Assembly: GCF_031834595.1 (NCBI RefSeq)
Contig: NZ_CP115541.1
Location: 4,559,840 to 4,623,839, forward strand
Direction: 5' to 3'
DNA: 64,000 nt
From: Stenotrophomonas oahuensis
GTDB lineage: Bacteria; Pseudomonadota; Gammaproteobacteria; Xanthomonadales; Xanthomonadaceae
The notes under the pieces are model-generated. The model saw only the letters and a list, made by a program, of their open reading frames with translations, did no database searches and was not told the origin of the DNA. The position numbers and the translations under genes were made by a program. Positions within the stretch are counted from its first letter, which is position 1, and every line of letters starts with the position of its first letter. Below are positions 1 through 8,729 of this stretch, piece after piece.

Positions 1-1
1 C

Positions 2-1798
2 AACCTGCCGCCGTTCCTGCGCCAGATCTGGCAGGCCAGCCCCTGGCTGGCCACCGCCAGCCTCGGCCTGCGCGTGATCCGCGCGCTGCTGCCGGTGGCG
101 ATGCTGTATGTGGGCAAGCTGATCATCGATGCGGCCCTGCTGCTGAGCCGCCACGAAGCCGGCTTCCCTCCGTTCAGCGAAGCGCTGTCCAGCGGCCTGC
201 TCAACCCCCTGCTGGTGCTGCTGGCGCTGGAGTTCGGCCTGGCCATCGCCTCGGACCTGCTCGGCCGCATCGTCAGCTACGCCGATACCCTGCTGTCGGA
301 GCTGTTCACCAACGCCACCAGCGTGCGCCTGATGGAGCACGCCGCCGAGCTGGATCTGGAGGACTTCGAAGACCCCGACCTGCAGGACAAGCTGGACCGC
401 GCCCGGCGCCAGACCATGGGCCGGATGAACCTGATGAGCCAGCTGTTCGGCCAGGTACAGGATGCGATCACCGTGGCCAGCCTGGCCGTCGGCCTGCTGG
501 TGTACGCGCCGTGGCTGATCCTGCTGCTGGCGGTGGCACTGGTGCCGGCGTTCATCGGCGAATCCCACTTCAACGCGGCCGGCTACAGCCTCAATTTCCA
601 ATGGACCCCCGAGCGCCGCCAGCTCGACTACCTGCGCCAGATCGGGGCCAGCGTCGAAACCGCCAAGGAAGTGAAGATCTTCAACCTGCACCGGTTCCTG
701 ATCGACCGCTACCGCTTCCTGGCCGACAAGTTCTTCCAGGCCAACCGGCGGCTGGCGCGCAAACGCGCGTTCTGGGGCACGCTGCTGGCCGCACTGGGCA
801 CGCTGGGGTATTACACCGCCTATGCCTACATCGCCTGGCGCACCGTCCGCGGCGACTTCTCGATCGGCGACCTGACCTTCCTGGCCGGCAGCTTCCTGCG
901 CCTGCGCCAGCTGCTGGAGGGTCTGCTGATCGGCTTCTCGCAGGTGGCCAGCCAGGCCTTGTACCTGGACGATCTGTTCTCGTTCTTCCAGATCCAGCCG
1001 GAAATCCACTCACGCACCGACGCGGTGCCGGTGCCGCAGCCGATCATCCTGGGCTTCGTCTTCGACAACGTGGGTTTCCGCTACCCCGAGGCGGAGCGCT
1101 GGGCGGTCCGTCACCTGAGCTTTGAGCTGCGCGCCGGCGAAGTGCTGGCCCTGGTCGGCGAGAACGGGGCCGGCAAGACCACCCTGGTGAAGCTGCTGGC
1201 GCGCCTGTACGACCCCGACGAGGGTCGCATCCTGCTGGACGGGCGCGACCTGCGCGACTACGACCTGGACGACCTGCGCGCCAACATGGGCGTGATTTTC
1301 CAGGACTTCGTCCGCTACAACCTGACTGCCGGCGAGAACATCGGCGTGGGGTTGGTCGGGGCGATGGACGACCACACCCGGATCCGCGACGCCGCCCGCC
1401 GTGGCATGGCGGACGAGGTGATTGCCGGGCTGCCCGACGGCTACGACCAGCTGATCGGACGGCGCTTCAAGCAGGGTGTGGACTTGTCCGGCGGCCAGTG
1501 GCAGAAGATCGCCATCGCCCGTGCCTACATGCGCGATGCCCAGGTGATGATTCTGGACGAGCCGACTGCCGCGCTGGATGCACGCGCCGAATTCGAGGTG
1601 TTCCAGCGCTTCAAGGAGCTGTCTGACAACCGAACGGCGGTGCTGATTTCACACCGGTTCTCGTCGGTGCGCATGGCAGACCGGATTCTGGTGCTGGCCG
1701 AGGGCCGGCTGGAGGCCAGTGGCACCCACGCTGAACTGATGGCCCAGGGCGGGCGCTATGCAGAGCTGTTCGAGCTGCAGGCGGCGGGGTATCGGTAA
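2..1798 (+). CDS. ABC exporter, fused membrane and ATPase domains (5' truncated)
   Basis: The frame is open from base 2, so the true start lies left of the window; the GTG at 74 is only the first internal start. The N-terminal half carries hydrophobic membrane segments of an ABC-exporter transmembrane domain. The C-terminal half is the ATPase: Walker A GENGAGKTT (about residues 362-370 counted from 74), signature LSGGQWQK, Walker B VMILDEPTAALD and the switch histidine in LISHRFSS. It acts in the inner membrane, probably as a homodimer because both domains are on one chain. The substrate cannot be told from sequence. It ends about 70 bases before fpr, in the same direction. Confidence 0.9.
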   Translation, partial: NLPPFLRQIWQASPWLATASLGLRVIRALLPVAMLYVGKLIIDAALLLSRHEAGFPPFSEALSSGLLNPLLVLLALEFGLAIASDLLGRIVSYADTLLSELFTNATSVRLMEHAAELDLEDFEDPDLQDKLDRARRQTMGRMNLMSQLFGQVQDAITVASLAVGLLVYAPWLILLLAVALVPAFIGESHFNAAGYSLNFQWTPERRQLDYLRQIGASVETAKEVKIFNLHRFLIDRYRFLADKFFQANRRLARKRAFWGTLLAALGTLGYYTAYAYIAWRTVRGDFSIGDLTFLAGSFLRLRQLLEGLLIGFSQVASQALYLDDLFSFFQIQPEIHSRTDAVPVPQPIILGFVFDNVGFRYPEAERWAVRHLSFELRAGEVLALVGENGAGKTTLVKLLARLYDPDEGRILLDGRDLRDYDLDDLRANMGVIFQDFVRYNLTAGENIGVGLVGAMDDHTRIRDAARRGMADEVIAGLPDGYDQLIGRRFKQGVDLSGGQWQKIAIARAYMRDAQVMILDEPTAALDARAEFEVFQRFKELSDNRTAVLISHRFSSVRMADRILVLAEGRLEASGTHAELMAQGGRYAELFELQAAGYR

Positions 1799-1805
1799 CG
1801 GGTTC

Positions 1806-1824
1806 AATGAGAATTTATCTCATT
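1806..1824. promoter_or_regulatory. Fur-box-like palindrome upstream of fpr
   Basis: AATGAGAATTTATCTCATT is a perfect 7-bp inverted repeat around a 5-base spacer, and it matches the general form of the 19-bp Fur box. It lies 43 bases before the fpr start. A TAGAAT hexamer just downstream (1830-1835) could be a -10 box, which would put the palindrome over the -35 region, a typical repressor position. Fur binding is an inference from the sequence form. Confidence 0.55.
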
Positions 1825-1866
1825 TGAGCTAGAATACCGGCGACGAACCAGATCAGACCCACCCCC

Positions 1867-2646
1867 ATGTCTTCCGCTTTTGGTGCCGAAACGGTGCTTG
1901 AAGTCCGTCACTGGACGGACGCCTACTTCAGCTTCACCACCACCCGTGACAGCGGTTTCCGCTTTGAAAACGGCCAATTCGTGATGATCGGCCTGGAAAC
2001 CGAGGCGCGGCCGCTGCTGCGCGCGTATTCCATTGCCAGCGCGAACTGGGAAGAGAACCTGGAGTTCTTCAGCATCAAAGTGCAGGACGGTCCGCTGACC
2101 TCGCGCCTGCAGCACATCAAGCCCGGCGACAAGGTACTGGTGGGCAAGAAGCCGACCGGCACCCTGCTGATCAGCGACCTGCACCCGGGCAAGCACCTGT
2201 ACCTGCTGGGCACCGGCACCGGCCTGGCCCCGTGGCTGTCGGTGATCAAGGACCCGGAAACCTACGAGCGCTTCGACAAGGTGATCCTCACTCACGGCGT
2301 GCGCTTCGAGAAGGACCTGGCCTACCGCGACCTGTTTGAAAAGGAACTGCGCGAGCACGAGTTCCTCGGCGAGATGATCGGCGACAAGCTGCTGTACTAC
2401 CCCGCCGTCACCCGCGAACCGTTCCCCAACCAGGGCCGCCTGACCTCGCTGCTGGAAAGCGGTGAAATGCAGCGCACCCTGGGCCTGCCGGAACTGAGCC
2501 CGGAAAACGACCGCGCCATGATCTGCGGCAGCCCGCAGATGCTGGCCGACCTGCGCCAGGTGCTGGACGCGCGTGGTTTCCAGACCTCACCGCGCATTGG
2601 CACGCCGGGGCATTACGTGTTCGAGCGCGCGTTCGTCGAGAAATAA
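1867..2646 (+). CDS. fpr: Ferredoxin/flavodoxin-NADP reductase
   Basis: This 259-aa FAD enzyme moves electrons between NADPH and ferredoxin or flavodoxin in the cytoplasm. Visible motifs are the FAD-binding RAYSIAS (about residues 52-58), the glycine-rich LGTGTGLAPWLS of the NADP domain (about 116-127) and CGSPQM (about 219-224). The C-terminus ends HYVFERAFVEK, resembling the bacterial subclass with a C-terminal extension past the conserved aromatic. Length is normal for the family. The Fur-like palindrome just upstream suggests iron control, which would fit the known role of FPR in iron release from bacterioferritin in Pseudomonas; that role here is inferred. Confidence 0.93.
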   Translation: MSSAFGAETVLEVRHWTDAYFSFTTTRDSGFRFENGQFVMIGLETEARPLLRAYSIASANWEENLEFFSIKVQDGPLTSRLQHIKPGDKVLVGKKPTGTLLISDLHPGKHLYLLGTGTGLAPWLSVIKDPETYERFDKVILTHGVRFEKDLAYRDLFEKELREHEFLGEMIGDKLLYYPAVTREPFPNQGRLTSLLESGEMQRTLGLPELSPENDRAMICGSPQMLADLRQVLDARGFQTSPRIGTPGHYVFERAFVEK

Positions 2647-2665
2647 TCGCGATCCGGGGTTTACG

Positions 2666-2726
2666 GTGACACGCATGGCGTGTCACTACGGGATCGACCA
2701 TTTGTAGGGACGCGCCATGCGCGTCC
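2666..2726. repeat. SMAG (GTAG) repeat pair, inverted
   Basis: Two short palindromes, 2666-2689 (GTAG head on the minus strand) and 2704-2726 (GTAG head on the plus strand), face each other between the convergent fpr and gpx genes. Each reads GTAG followed by a hairpin such as GGACGCGCCATGCGCGTCC. This is the form described for S. maltophilia SMAG elements. As RNA the pair could fold and protect or end both transcripts. Confidence 0.8.
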
Positions 2727-2755
2727 ATCGCGATGCCCGGCACCGCGACAACGGG

Positions 2756-3238
2756 TTACGCCAGCGCCTTCTCAATATCCCCACGCAGGCTTTCCGGCTT
2801 GTCGGTCGGCGCATAGCGTTCCAGCACCTGCCCATCGCGGCCAACCAGGAACTTGCTGAAGTTCCACTTGATGCCCTTGGTGCCGAGCAGGCCGGTCTTC
2901 TCGGCCTTCAGCCACTGCCACAGCGGATGCGCCTTGTCGCCGTTGACGTCGATCTTCTCCGACAGCGGGAAGTCCACTTCATAGGTCAGCGAGCAGAAGC
3001 TGCGGATCTCCTCGGCGTTCCCCGGCTCCTGGTGGTCGAACTGGTCACAGGGGAAACCCACCACCACCAGCCCGCGCGGGCCGTACTCCTTCCACAGGGC
3101 TTCCAGCCCCTCGTACTGCGGGGTGAAGCCGCATTTGCTGGCCACGTTCACCAGCAGCAGCACCTTGCCCTTGTACTGCTCCAGGGCCTGCGGCTGGCCA
3201 GCCAGGTCCACGAACGAGAAATCGAAGGCGGTGGTCAT
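2756..3238 (-). CDS. Glutathione peroxidase family thiol peroxidase
   Basis: This 160-aa protein reduces hydrogen and organic peroxides. The peroxidatic cysteine is C36 in NVASKCGFTPQ. The conserved Gln (Q66 in FPCDQF) and the Trp-Asn pair (W125, N126 in KWNFSKF) complete the usual active site. C82 in FCSLTYEVDFP sits where the resolving cysteine lies in thioredoxin-dependent members, so thioredoxin may be the real reductant. It is a cysteine form, not a selenoprotein. The start was chosen because GGAGAG stands just before this ATG; the longer upstream frame reads through a SMAG repeat. Similar to E. coli BtuE. Confidence 0.92.
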   Translation of the reverse strand: MTTAFDFSFVDLAGQPQALEQYKGKVLLLVNVASKCGFTPQYEGLEALWKEYGPRGLVVVGFPCDQFDHQEPGNAEEIRSFCSLTYEVDFPLSEKIDVNGDKAHPLWQWLKAEKTGLLGTKGIKWNFSKFLVGRDGQVLERYAPTDKPESLRGDIEKALA

Positions 3239-3269
3239 GGCATCTCTCCGGAAGGTCGTGTCCCCCATT

Positions 3270-3337
3270 GTAGAGCCACGCCCTGCGTGGCTGCGCCATG
3301 CCGGACACGGTCGCAGCCGCGCAGGGCGTGGCTCTAC
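3270..3337. repeat. SMAG repeat pair, inverted
   Basis: Two GTAG palindromes with the hairpin core AGCCACGCCCTGCGTGGCT face each other at 3270-3292 and 3316-3337, between the divergent gpx and dcp genes. They could form one long stem or two small ones. They lie upstream of both starts, so each may sit in a 5' leader. Confidence 0.8.
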
Positions 3338-3432
3338 GGGGTTCCCCCCTATGTCGCACATGCCTTTTGACACAAGCCGCCCCGGTTTCTTCCGGGTTAC
3401 CCTCGGGCACTTGTCTGACCGGAGATTTCCCC

Positions 3433-5598
3433 TTGACCACCCGTCTTGCCCTCGCTGTCGCCGTGACCCTCGGCCTGGCCCTGCCCGCCTACTCCGCTGT
3501 TGCCGCCACCCCGGCCGCCACTGCCGCCCAGCAGGCCAACCCGTTCTTCGCCGACAGCCCGCTGCCGCTGCACTTCCCGCAGTTCGACAAGATCAAGGAC
3601 AGCGACTTCGCTCCCGCCTTCGACGCCGGCATGGCGCAGCAGCTGAAGGAAGTCGAAGCCATCGCCAACAACAAGGCCAAGCCGACCTTCGACAACACCA
3701 TCATCGCCCTGGAAAAGAGCGGTGACACCCTGGACCGCGCCACCACCGTGTTCTTCTCGCTGGTCGGTGCCGATACCAACGACACCCGCAAGAAGCTGCA
3801 GGCCGATTACTCGGCCAGGTTCGCCGCGCACAGCGACGCCATCGCGCTGAACGGCAAGCTGTTCGCCCGCATCCAGGCGCTGTATGACACCCGCACCCAG
3901 CTGGGTCTGGACGCCGAAGGCGTGCGTCTGGTCGAGAAGTACTACGAAAGCTACGTCCGCGCCGGTGCCAAGCTCAACGACGCCGACAAGGCCAAGCTGA
4001 AGGAAATGAACGCCGAGCTGGCCAACCTGGGCACCAAGTTCAGCCAGAACGTGCAGAACGAAGTGAACGCCTCGGCCGTGGTGGTCGACGACGTCAAGCA
4101 GCTGGACGGCCTGTCCGCCGAGCAGATCGCCGCCGCTGCCGAAGCCGCCAAGGCACGCAAGCTGGACGGCAAGTACGTCATCGCCCTGCTCAACACCACC
4201 GGCCAGCCGCCGCTGACCAACCTGACCAACCGTGATCTGCGCAAGAAGATCTTCGACGCGTCGACCACCCGTGGCAGCCGCGGCGGTGAGTTCGACAACA
4301 CCGCCCTAGTCTCGCGCATCATGACCCTGCGTGCGGAGAAGGCCAAGATGATGGGCTTCCCGAACTTCGCCGCGTACAACCTGACCAACCAGACCGCCAA
4401 GACCCCCGAAGCGGTCAACGCCATGCTGGGCCAGCTGGCCCCGGCCGCGGTGGCCAACGCCAAGCGCGAAGCCGCTGACCTGCAGGCGATGATCGACAAG
4501 GAACAGAAGGCTGCCGGCAAGCCGACCTTCAAGCTGGAAGCCTGGGATTGGGCGTTCTACAGCGAGAAGGTCCGCCAGGCCAAGTACAACTTCGACGAAT
4601 CGCAGCTCAAGCCGTACTTCGAAATGAAGAACGTGCTGGAAAACGGCGTGTTCTTCGCCGCCAACCAGGAGTTCGGCCTGACCTTCAAGCAGCGCACCGA
4701 CCTGCCGGTCTACCACGAAGACGTCACCGTGTATGACGTGTTCGATGCCGACGGCAGCCAGCTGGCGATCTTCATCTTCGACCCGTATGCGCGCGCCTCC
4801 AAGCGTGGCGGTGCGTGGATGAACTCGTACGTGTCGCAGTCCGAACTGACCGGCTTCAAGCCGGTGGTGGCCAACCACCTCAACATTCCCAAGCCGCCGG
4901 CCGGCCAGCCGACCCTGCTGACCTGGGACGAAGTGACCACCACCTTCCACGAATTCGGCCACGCCCTGCACGGCATGTTCTCGAACGTGAAGTACCCCTA
5001 CTTCTCCGGCACCTCGGTGCCGCGTGACTTCGTCGAGTTCCCCTCGCAGGTCAACGAGATGTGGGCCGACAATCCGCTGATCCTGAAGAACTACGCCAAG
5101 CACTACCAGAACAGCACCGCCATGCCGCAGGAACTGCTGGACAAGGTGATTGCCGCAGCCAAGTTCAACCAGGGCTTCGCCACCACCGAATACCTGGGCG
5201 CCGCCATGCTGGACCAGCGCTGGCACCAGATCAGTGCCGACCAGGTACCGGCCGCCAAGGGCGTGATGGACTTCGAACGTGCCGCGCTGGAAAAGGACGG
5301 CATCTTCTTCGCCCCGGTGCCGCCGCGTTACCGCACCCCGTACTTCAGCCACATCATGGGCGGCTACTCGGCCGGCTACTACGCCTACATCTGGTCGGAA
5401 GTGCTGGACGCCAACACCCAGAAGTGGTTCCGCGACAACGGCGGCCTGAGCCGCAAGAATGGCGACCACTTCCGCCAGACCCTGCTGTCCAAGGGCGGCA
5501 GCGTGGACGCGATGCAGCTGTTCCGCGACTTCGCCGGCCACGAGCCGCAGATCGAGCCGCTGCTTGAGAAGCGTGGTCTGACTTCGGAAACGAAGTAA
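3433..5598 (+). CDS. dcp: Peptidyl-dipeptidase Dcp (M3 metallopeptidase)
   Basis: This 721-aa zinc peptidase of family M3 removes dipeptides from the C-terminus of oligopeptides. The zinc site HEFGH is at residues 506-510, with the third ligand E535 in RDFVEFPSQ, 25 residues further on as expected for M3. The start is taken as TTG at 3433, with GGAG at 3421; the product then begins with a clean signal peptide (MTTRLALAVAVTLGLALPAYS). This implies a periplasmic enzyme, whereas E. coli Dcp is usually described as cytoplasmic. A strong terminator follows the stop. Confidence 0.93.
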   Translation: MTTRLALAVAVTLGLALPAYSAVAATPAATAAQQANPFFADSPLPLHFPQFDKIKDSDFAPAFDAGMAQQLKEVEAIANNKAKPTFDNTIIALEKSGDTLDRATTVFFSLVGADTNDTRKKLQADYSARFAAHSDAIALNGKLFARIQALYDTRTQLGLDAEGVRLVEKYYESYVRAGAKLNDADKAKLKEMNAELANLGTKFSQNVQNEVNASAVVVDDVKQLDGLSAEQIAAAAEAAKARKLDGKYVIALLNTTGQPPLTNLTNRDLRKKIFDASTTRGSRGGEFDNTALVSRIMTLRAEKAKMMGFPNFAAYNLTNQTAKTPEAVNAMLGQLAPAAVANAKREAADLQAMIDKEQKAAGKPTFKLEAWDWAFYSEKVRQAKYNFDESQLKPYFEMKNVLENGVFFAANQEFGLTFKQRTDLPVYHEDVTVYDVFDADGSQLAIFIFDPYARASKRGGAWMNSYVSQSELTGFKPVVANHLNIPKPPAGQPTLLTWDEVTTTFHEFGHALHGMFSNVKYPYFSGTSVPRDFVEFPSQVNEMWADNPLILKNYAKHYQNSTAMPQELLDKVIAAAKFNQGFATTEYLGAAMLDQRWHQISADQVPAAKGVMDFERAALEKDGIFFAPVPPRYRTPYFSHIMGGYSAGYYAYIWSEVLDANTQKWFRDNGGLSRKNGDHFRQTLLSKGGSVDAMQLFRDFAGHEPQIEPLLEKRGLTSETK

Positions 5599-5603
5599 CC
5601 CTC

Positions 5604-5634
5604 AAAACCGCCCGGTAACCCCGGGCGGTTTTTT
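5604..5634 (+). terminator. Rho-independent terminator of dcp
   Basis: The stem AAAACCGCCCGG / CCGGGCGGTTTT with a short loop is followed by a run of T. It begins six bases after the dcp stop codon. Confidence 0.92.
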
Positions 5635-5642
5635 GTTGGGGC

Positions 5643-5726
5643 GTAGGGACGCGCCATGCGCGTCCGCGCGATGCCCGAACGCCCATTACACTTCGCCGCA
5701 GCCGTAGAGCCACGCCCTGCGTGGCT
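5643..5726 (+). repeat. Two SMAG repeats, same orientation
   Basis: GTAG palindromes at 5643-5665 (core GGACGCGCCATGCGCGTCC) and 5704-5726 (core AGCCACGCCCTGCGTGGCT) lie just beyond the dcp terminator, between the convergent dcp and the MASE1 gene. They belong to two sequence subtypes. Confidence 0.75.
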
Positions 5727-5741
5727 GAAACCCCGCCCGGC

Positions 5742-7292
5742 TCATGGACGCGACAAGGAACCGACTTCATCCGCGTCCACCAACGACATCCGCACCCTGT
5801 TGCCTTGATACTCAATTCGCCCGCCATATGTTGCAATGATCGCTGCGACGCGCTGCATGTAAGCACCCCTAAACTGCGGGGTTAGATACGCGCTCGCGTC
5901 GAGCAATCCGATCACGATGACAACACCCCGCTTTCCGCCAAAGCAACCGCATCTAGCCCGCAGGCGCAACGGGCCGCGCTCCATATCCAGCATCAATGAC
6001 ACCGTCTCCGTGATCGCCCGATACGCCGCCAACTGAAGCGGCATGCTCAGCTGACAGGGATCGCCACTTAGCTGATGCTCGGCCACGCGATGACTGCTGC
6101 GCCACTCCTGACCGATTCCACCCACTTGAAGCGCCAGGTACAACCCAACATGCTCCAGCGAGGTCGGATAGATCAGGCTCGACTTATCACGCATTTCCCG
6201 CGAGCTGATGGTAGCGAACTGCCGCATGACTTTCGCCATTTCCGTGTACTTCCGTTCCTCAAGCCAATCCGACAGATCGCATACCGAACGATCTATGTCC
6301 TCGTAGATCTTTCTGATGCCGAGCACATGTCTTCTGAGCGTCATCTCCAACGCGTGCTGGGAGAATCGGAACGCCCGGTGGTCTCCGGTCGCCACCGGCA
6401 GTAGCTTCGCTGACGCCCCCTCATCGCGTCGAGCTACCAAGCCGAAGAGAACCAAAGTGGCCGCAACGAGGGCGACACCTACCTGATTCGTGAATGTCGA
6501 TGGATCGAACGATCCCGGAAAGCCGGTGGTTGCAGTCGAAAGATGAACCGCGAAGTTGAGTGCAGGAACACCTATCGCGACGCCGCGCCAGCCATGCAGA
6601 AATGCAAGCCCGATAACAGGAAGAGCCATTAGCAGCTGTATCGGCACGTCCCCTAGGTACCGGTTGGGCGCGCACAAGGCAAACCCGGTCATCGAGGCCA
6701 AGGCCAGAACCATGATGAGCGTTGGCGCATGCAGCCAACTTCCCAATGTGCGTAGTGGGGCTGGCCGCAGCCAGAGCATTGCAAGGGGGACCACCGTCAC
6801 AATCGCAAGAAACTCACCGATTGTGTATCGAACCCCGAGCACCCAGTAATCACCCTGTGGTGGTGCCGGCCAGAGAAGATGCGCAGCGGTGACGTTAAGA
6901 AAGTTGATAGCCATTGCGGAGATGAGCGAGATGGGGAGGAGGCTCGCGTAGTCACCGCTGCGCACTTCCCGGCGGCACATGTGAACCAATGAGGCAACCA
7001 GAGGAAACGGGTAACACGAAGCGATCAACGCCCACGTCAGACCATACCTCTCGACCATGGGTGCACGGACGCACGCGAAGTAGGCGTAGTCCCCCAGAAG
7101 CAGATACGGCCACATGCGTGGCCGACACACCAGGAGCGCTGCAATGCGGATACCAGCGGGCAGGAAGAATTGGTCAACGGACACCTGCCGCGAAGCCCAG
7201 CACGCCGCCGCGTACAGCACCGCAATCAGTAACCCTTCCGGCAGCTCCAGCAGCCGTGCTTGAAATCCCCGTACCAGCTTGCTGTCCGACAT
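5742..7292 (-). CDS. MASE1-type membrane sensor with degenerate histidine-kinase-like C-terminus
   Basis: This 516-aa protein starts at an ATG behind a strong AAGGAGG. Residues about 15-290 hold eight or nine hydrophobic segments resembling the MASE1 sensory domain. About residues 305-420 form a helical region (HALEMTLRRHVLGIRKIYEDIDRSV) like a kinase dimerisation domain, and the end (RVAAIIATYGGRIEYQGNRVRMSL) resembles the last strand-helix of a GHKL ATPase. No convincing N box or DxGxG motif is visible between them. It may thus be a pseudokinase or a binding scaffold. The gene is visibly poorer in GC than its neighbours, which hints at transfer. The ligand is unknown. Confidence 0.7.
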   Translation of the reverse strand: MSDSKLVRGFQARLLELPEGLLIAVLYAAACWASRQVSVDQFFLPAGIRIAALLVCRPRMWPYLLLGDYAYFACVRAPMVERYGLTWALIASCYPFPLVASLVHMCRREVRSGDYASLLPISLISAMAINFLNVTAAHLLWPAPPQGDYWVLGVRYTIGEFLAIVTVVPLAMLWLRPAPLRTLGSWLHAPTLIMVLALASMTGFALCAPNRYLGDVPIQLLMALPVIGLAFLHGWRGVAIGVPALNFAVHLSTATTGFPGSFDPSTFTNQVGVALVAATLVLFGLVARRDEGASAKLLPVATGDHRAFRFSQHALEMTLRRHVLGIRKIYEDIDRSVCDLSDWLEERKYTEMAKVMRQFATISSREMRDKSSLIYPTSLEHVGLYLALQVGGIGQEWRSSHRVAEHQLSGDPCQLSMPLQLAAYRAITETVSLMLDMERGPLRLRARCGCFGGKRGVVIVIGLLDASAYLTPQFRGAYMQRVAAIIATYGGRIEYQGNRVRMSLVDADEVGSLSRP

Positions 7293-7597
7293 CCCTACCC
7301 TCCTTAGGTGGGCCGTTGTCGCAATCCGTCTGCGACGCCTGCCTGTTGCGAGGGCGGGAAAGTAGGGGGTGCGTTGCGGGGGAGCAATGCGATTTATGGG
7401 GATTGGAGCAAAGTTGAAACAGTTCCTATGTGGTGGTCAGGCGGGGTTTGGAGTTCGCGAGGTTCAAGCGTGTTGTGACGGGGCGTGGGGATGTCGTAAC
7501 GGACACAGCAGTTCCGATTTGGGTCCATGCGTTAATGCGGTGATTGCCGTTATCGGCAGTCGTCTTGCGACCGACTCTACCGTTCCGACATTCATGT
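7293..7597. other. Intergenic region with an extended SMAG-type repeat
   Basis: About 300 bases lie between the MASE1 gene and cfa. The first 230 bases are low-complexity, G-rich and carry no gene I can support. Bases about 7529-7583 hold a longer repeat: a GTAG palindrome (minus strand) plus a tail containing ACCGTTATCGG-like sequence. The same extended repeat recurs at 54718-54888. Confidence 0.55.
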
Positions 7598-8716
7598 TTA
7601 TCGGGGGGCTATGTAGCCGCCGGGGATGCCGTTCGGCGAGAGCACGAGCTGCCACAGTTGCGCGTGGCGGCAGCGGAAGCTGGCCATGGAACCCGCCAGA
7701 TAGAAGCGCCACATGCGCTTGAAGCGTTCGTCGTAACGCTGCGGGTCCAGGCGTGGCCACGCGGCTTCCACATTTGCCCGCCAGGCTTGGAGGGTGCGGT
7801 CGTAATCCGCGCCGAAGCTGTGCCAGTCTTCCAGCACGAACAGGCCTTCATAGGCGTCGGTGATCTGCGCGGCCGAGGGCAGCATCGAATTGGGGAAGAT
7901 GTAGCGTGCGATCCACGGGTCGGTGCGGTGGCGCGAGATGTTGCTGCCAATGGTGTGCAGCAGGAACAAGCCGTCGGGTTTCAGGCAGCGCCGTGCCGTC
8001 TCGAAGTACGTTCGATAATTCTTGTCGCCCACGTGCTCGAACATGCCCACCGACAGAATGGCGTCGAAGGATTCGTCCAGCTCGCGGTAGTCCTGCAGGC
8101 GAATCTCCACCGGCAAGCCGGCGCAGCGATGGCGCGCGAATTCGGCCTGCTCCTGCGAAATGGTGATGCCGACGCCGGACACGCCGTAACGCGTTGCCGC
8201 GTATTCCAGCGCCTCGCCCCAGCCGCAGCCGATGTCGAGCACGCGCTGGCCCGGGCGCAGCCGCAGCTTGCGGCAGATCAGGTCGAGCTTGGCGTCCTGA
8301 GCGCTGTCCAGGTCCAGCGCATCGGCCCAGTAGCCGCAGCTGTATACCAACCGACGACCGAGCATGGCCTGGTAGAGATCGTTGCCGAGGTCGTAGTGGC
8401 GCTTGCCCACTTCCAGGCCGCCGCTACCGGATTGCAGGTTGAACAAGCGCGCCTTGAGCGCATCAGCCAGCTCGCGCCAGCCGTGCACGCGTTCGTCCAG
8501 ATGGGCCTGCATCAGGTGCAGCAGGAAGCCGTCCAGTGACACGGCATCCCACTGACCATCCATGTAGCTTTCACCCAGGCCGAGCGAGCCGTGGGCGATC
8601 ACCCGCGAATAGAAGTGGTCGTCGTGGACATGGAGGTCATGCGGGCGGCTGCCGCCCACGATCACGTCCGCCTCGAGCAGCAGTTCGGCAACCCGATGCT
8701 GCAGCCCGACGTCCAC
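7598..8716 (-). CDS. cfa: Cyclopropane-fatty-acyl-phospholipid synthase family methyltransferase
   Basis: This 372-aa enzyme of the CFA synthase family adds a methylene bridge from S-adenosylmethionine to unsaturated acyl chains of membrane phospholipids. The SAM site is VLDIGCGWGEAL (about residues 159-170). The bicarbonate-site residues known from E. coli Cfa are all present: C127 in YSCGYW, E227 in MFEHVG, H254 in LLHTIG and the tyrosine in FGADYDRTL, which argues for an active enzyme. QLWQLVL near the C-terminus is also typical. The protein is probably cytosolic and bound to the membrane surface. It lies 13 bases after the start side of the next gene pair, and no terminator is seen. Confidence 0.92.
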   Translation of the reverse strand: MDVGLQHRVAELLLEADVIVGGSRPHDLHVHDDHFYSRVIAHGSLGLGESYMDGQWDAVSLDGFLLHLMQAHLDERVHGWRELADALKARLFNLQSGSGGLEVGKRHYDLGNDLYQAMLGRRLVYSCGYWADALDLDSAQDAKLDLICRKLRLRPGQRVLDIGCGWGEALEYAATRYGVSGVGITISQEQAEFARHRCAGLPVEIRLQDYRELDESFDAILSVGMFEHVGDKNYRTYFETARRCLKPDGLFLLHTIGSNISRHRTDPWIARYIFPNSMLPSAAQITDAYEGLFVLEDWHSFGADYDRTLQAWRANVEAAWPRLDPQRYDERFKRMWRFYLAGSMASFRCRHAQLWQLVLSPNGIPGGYIAPR

Positions 8717-8729
8717 GCACGCCTCCGCC

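Noticed and set aside
5742..7292. Diguanylate cyclase (MASE1 proteins often carry GGDEF)
   Set aside because: No GGDEF or EAL motif is present; the C-terminus looks kinase-like.
7369..7722. Open frame between the MASE1 gene and cfa
   Set aside because: It runs through a repeat and into the cfa 3' end, with unnatural composition and no ribosome site.
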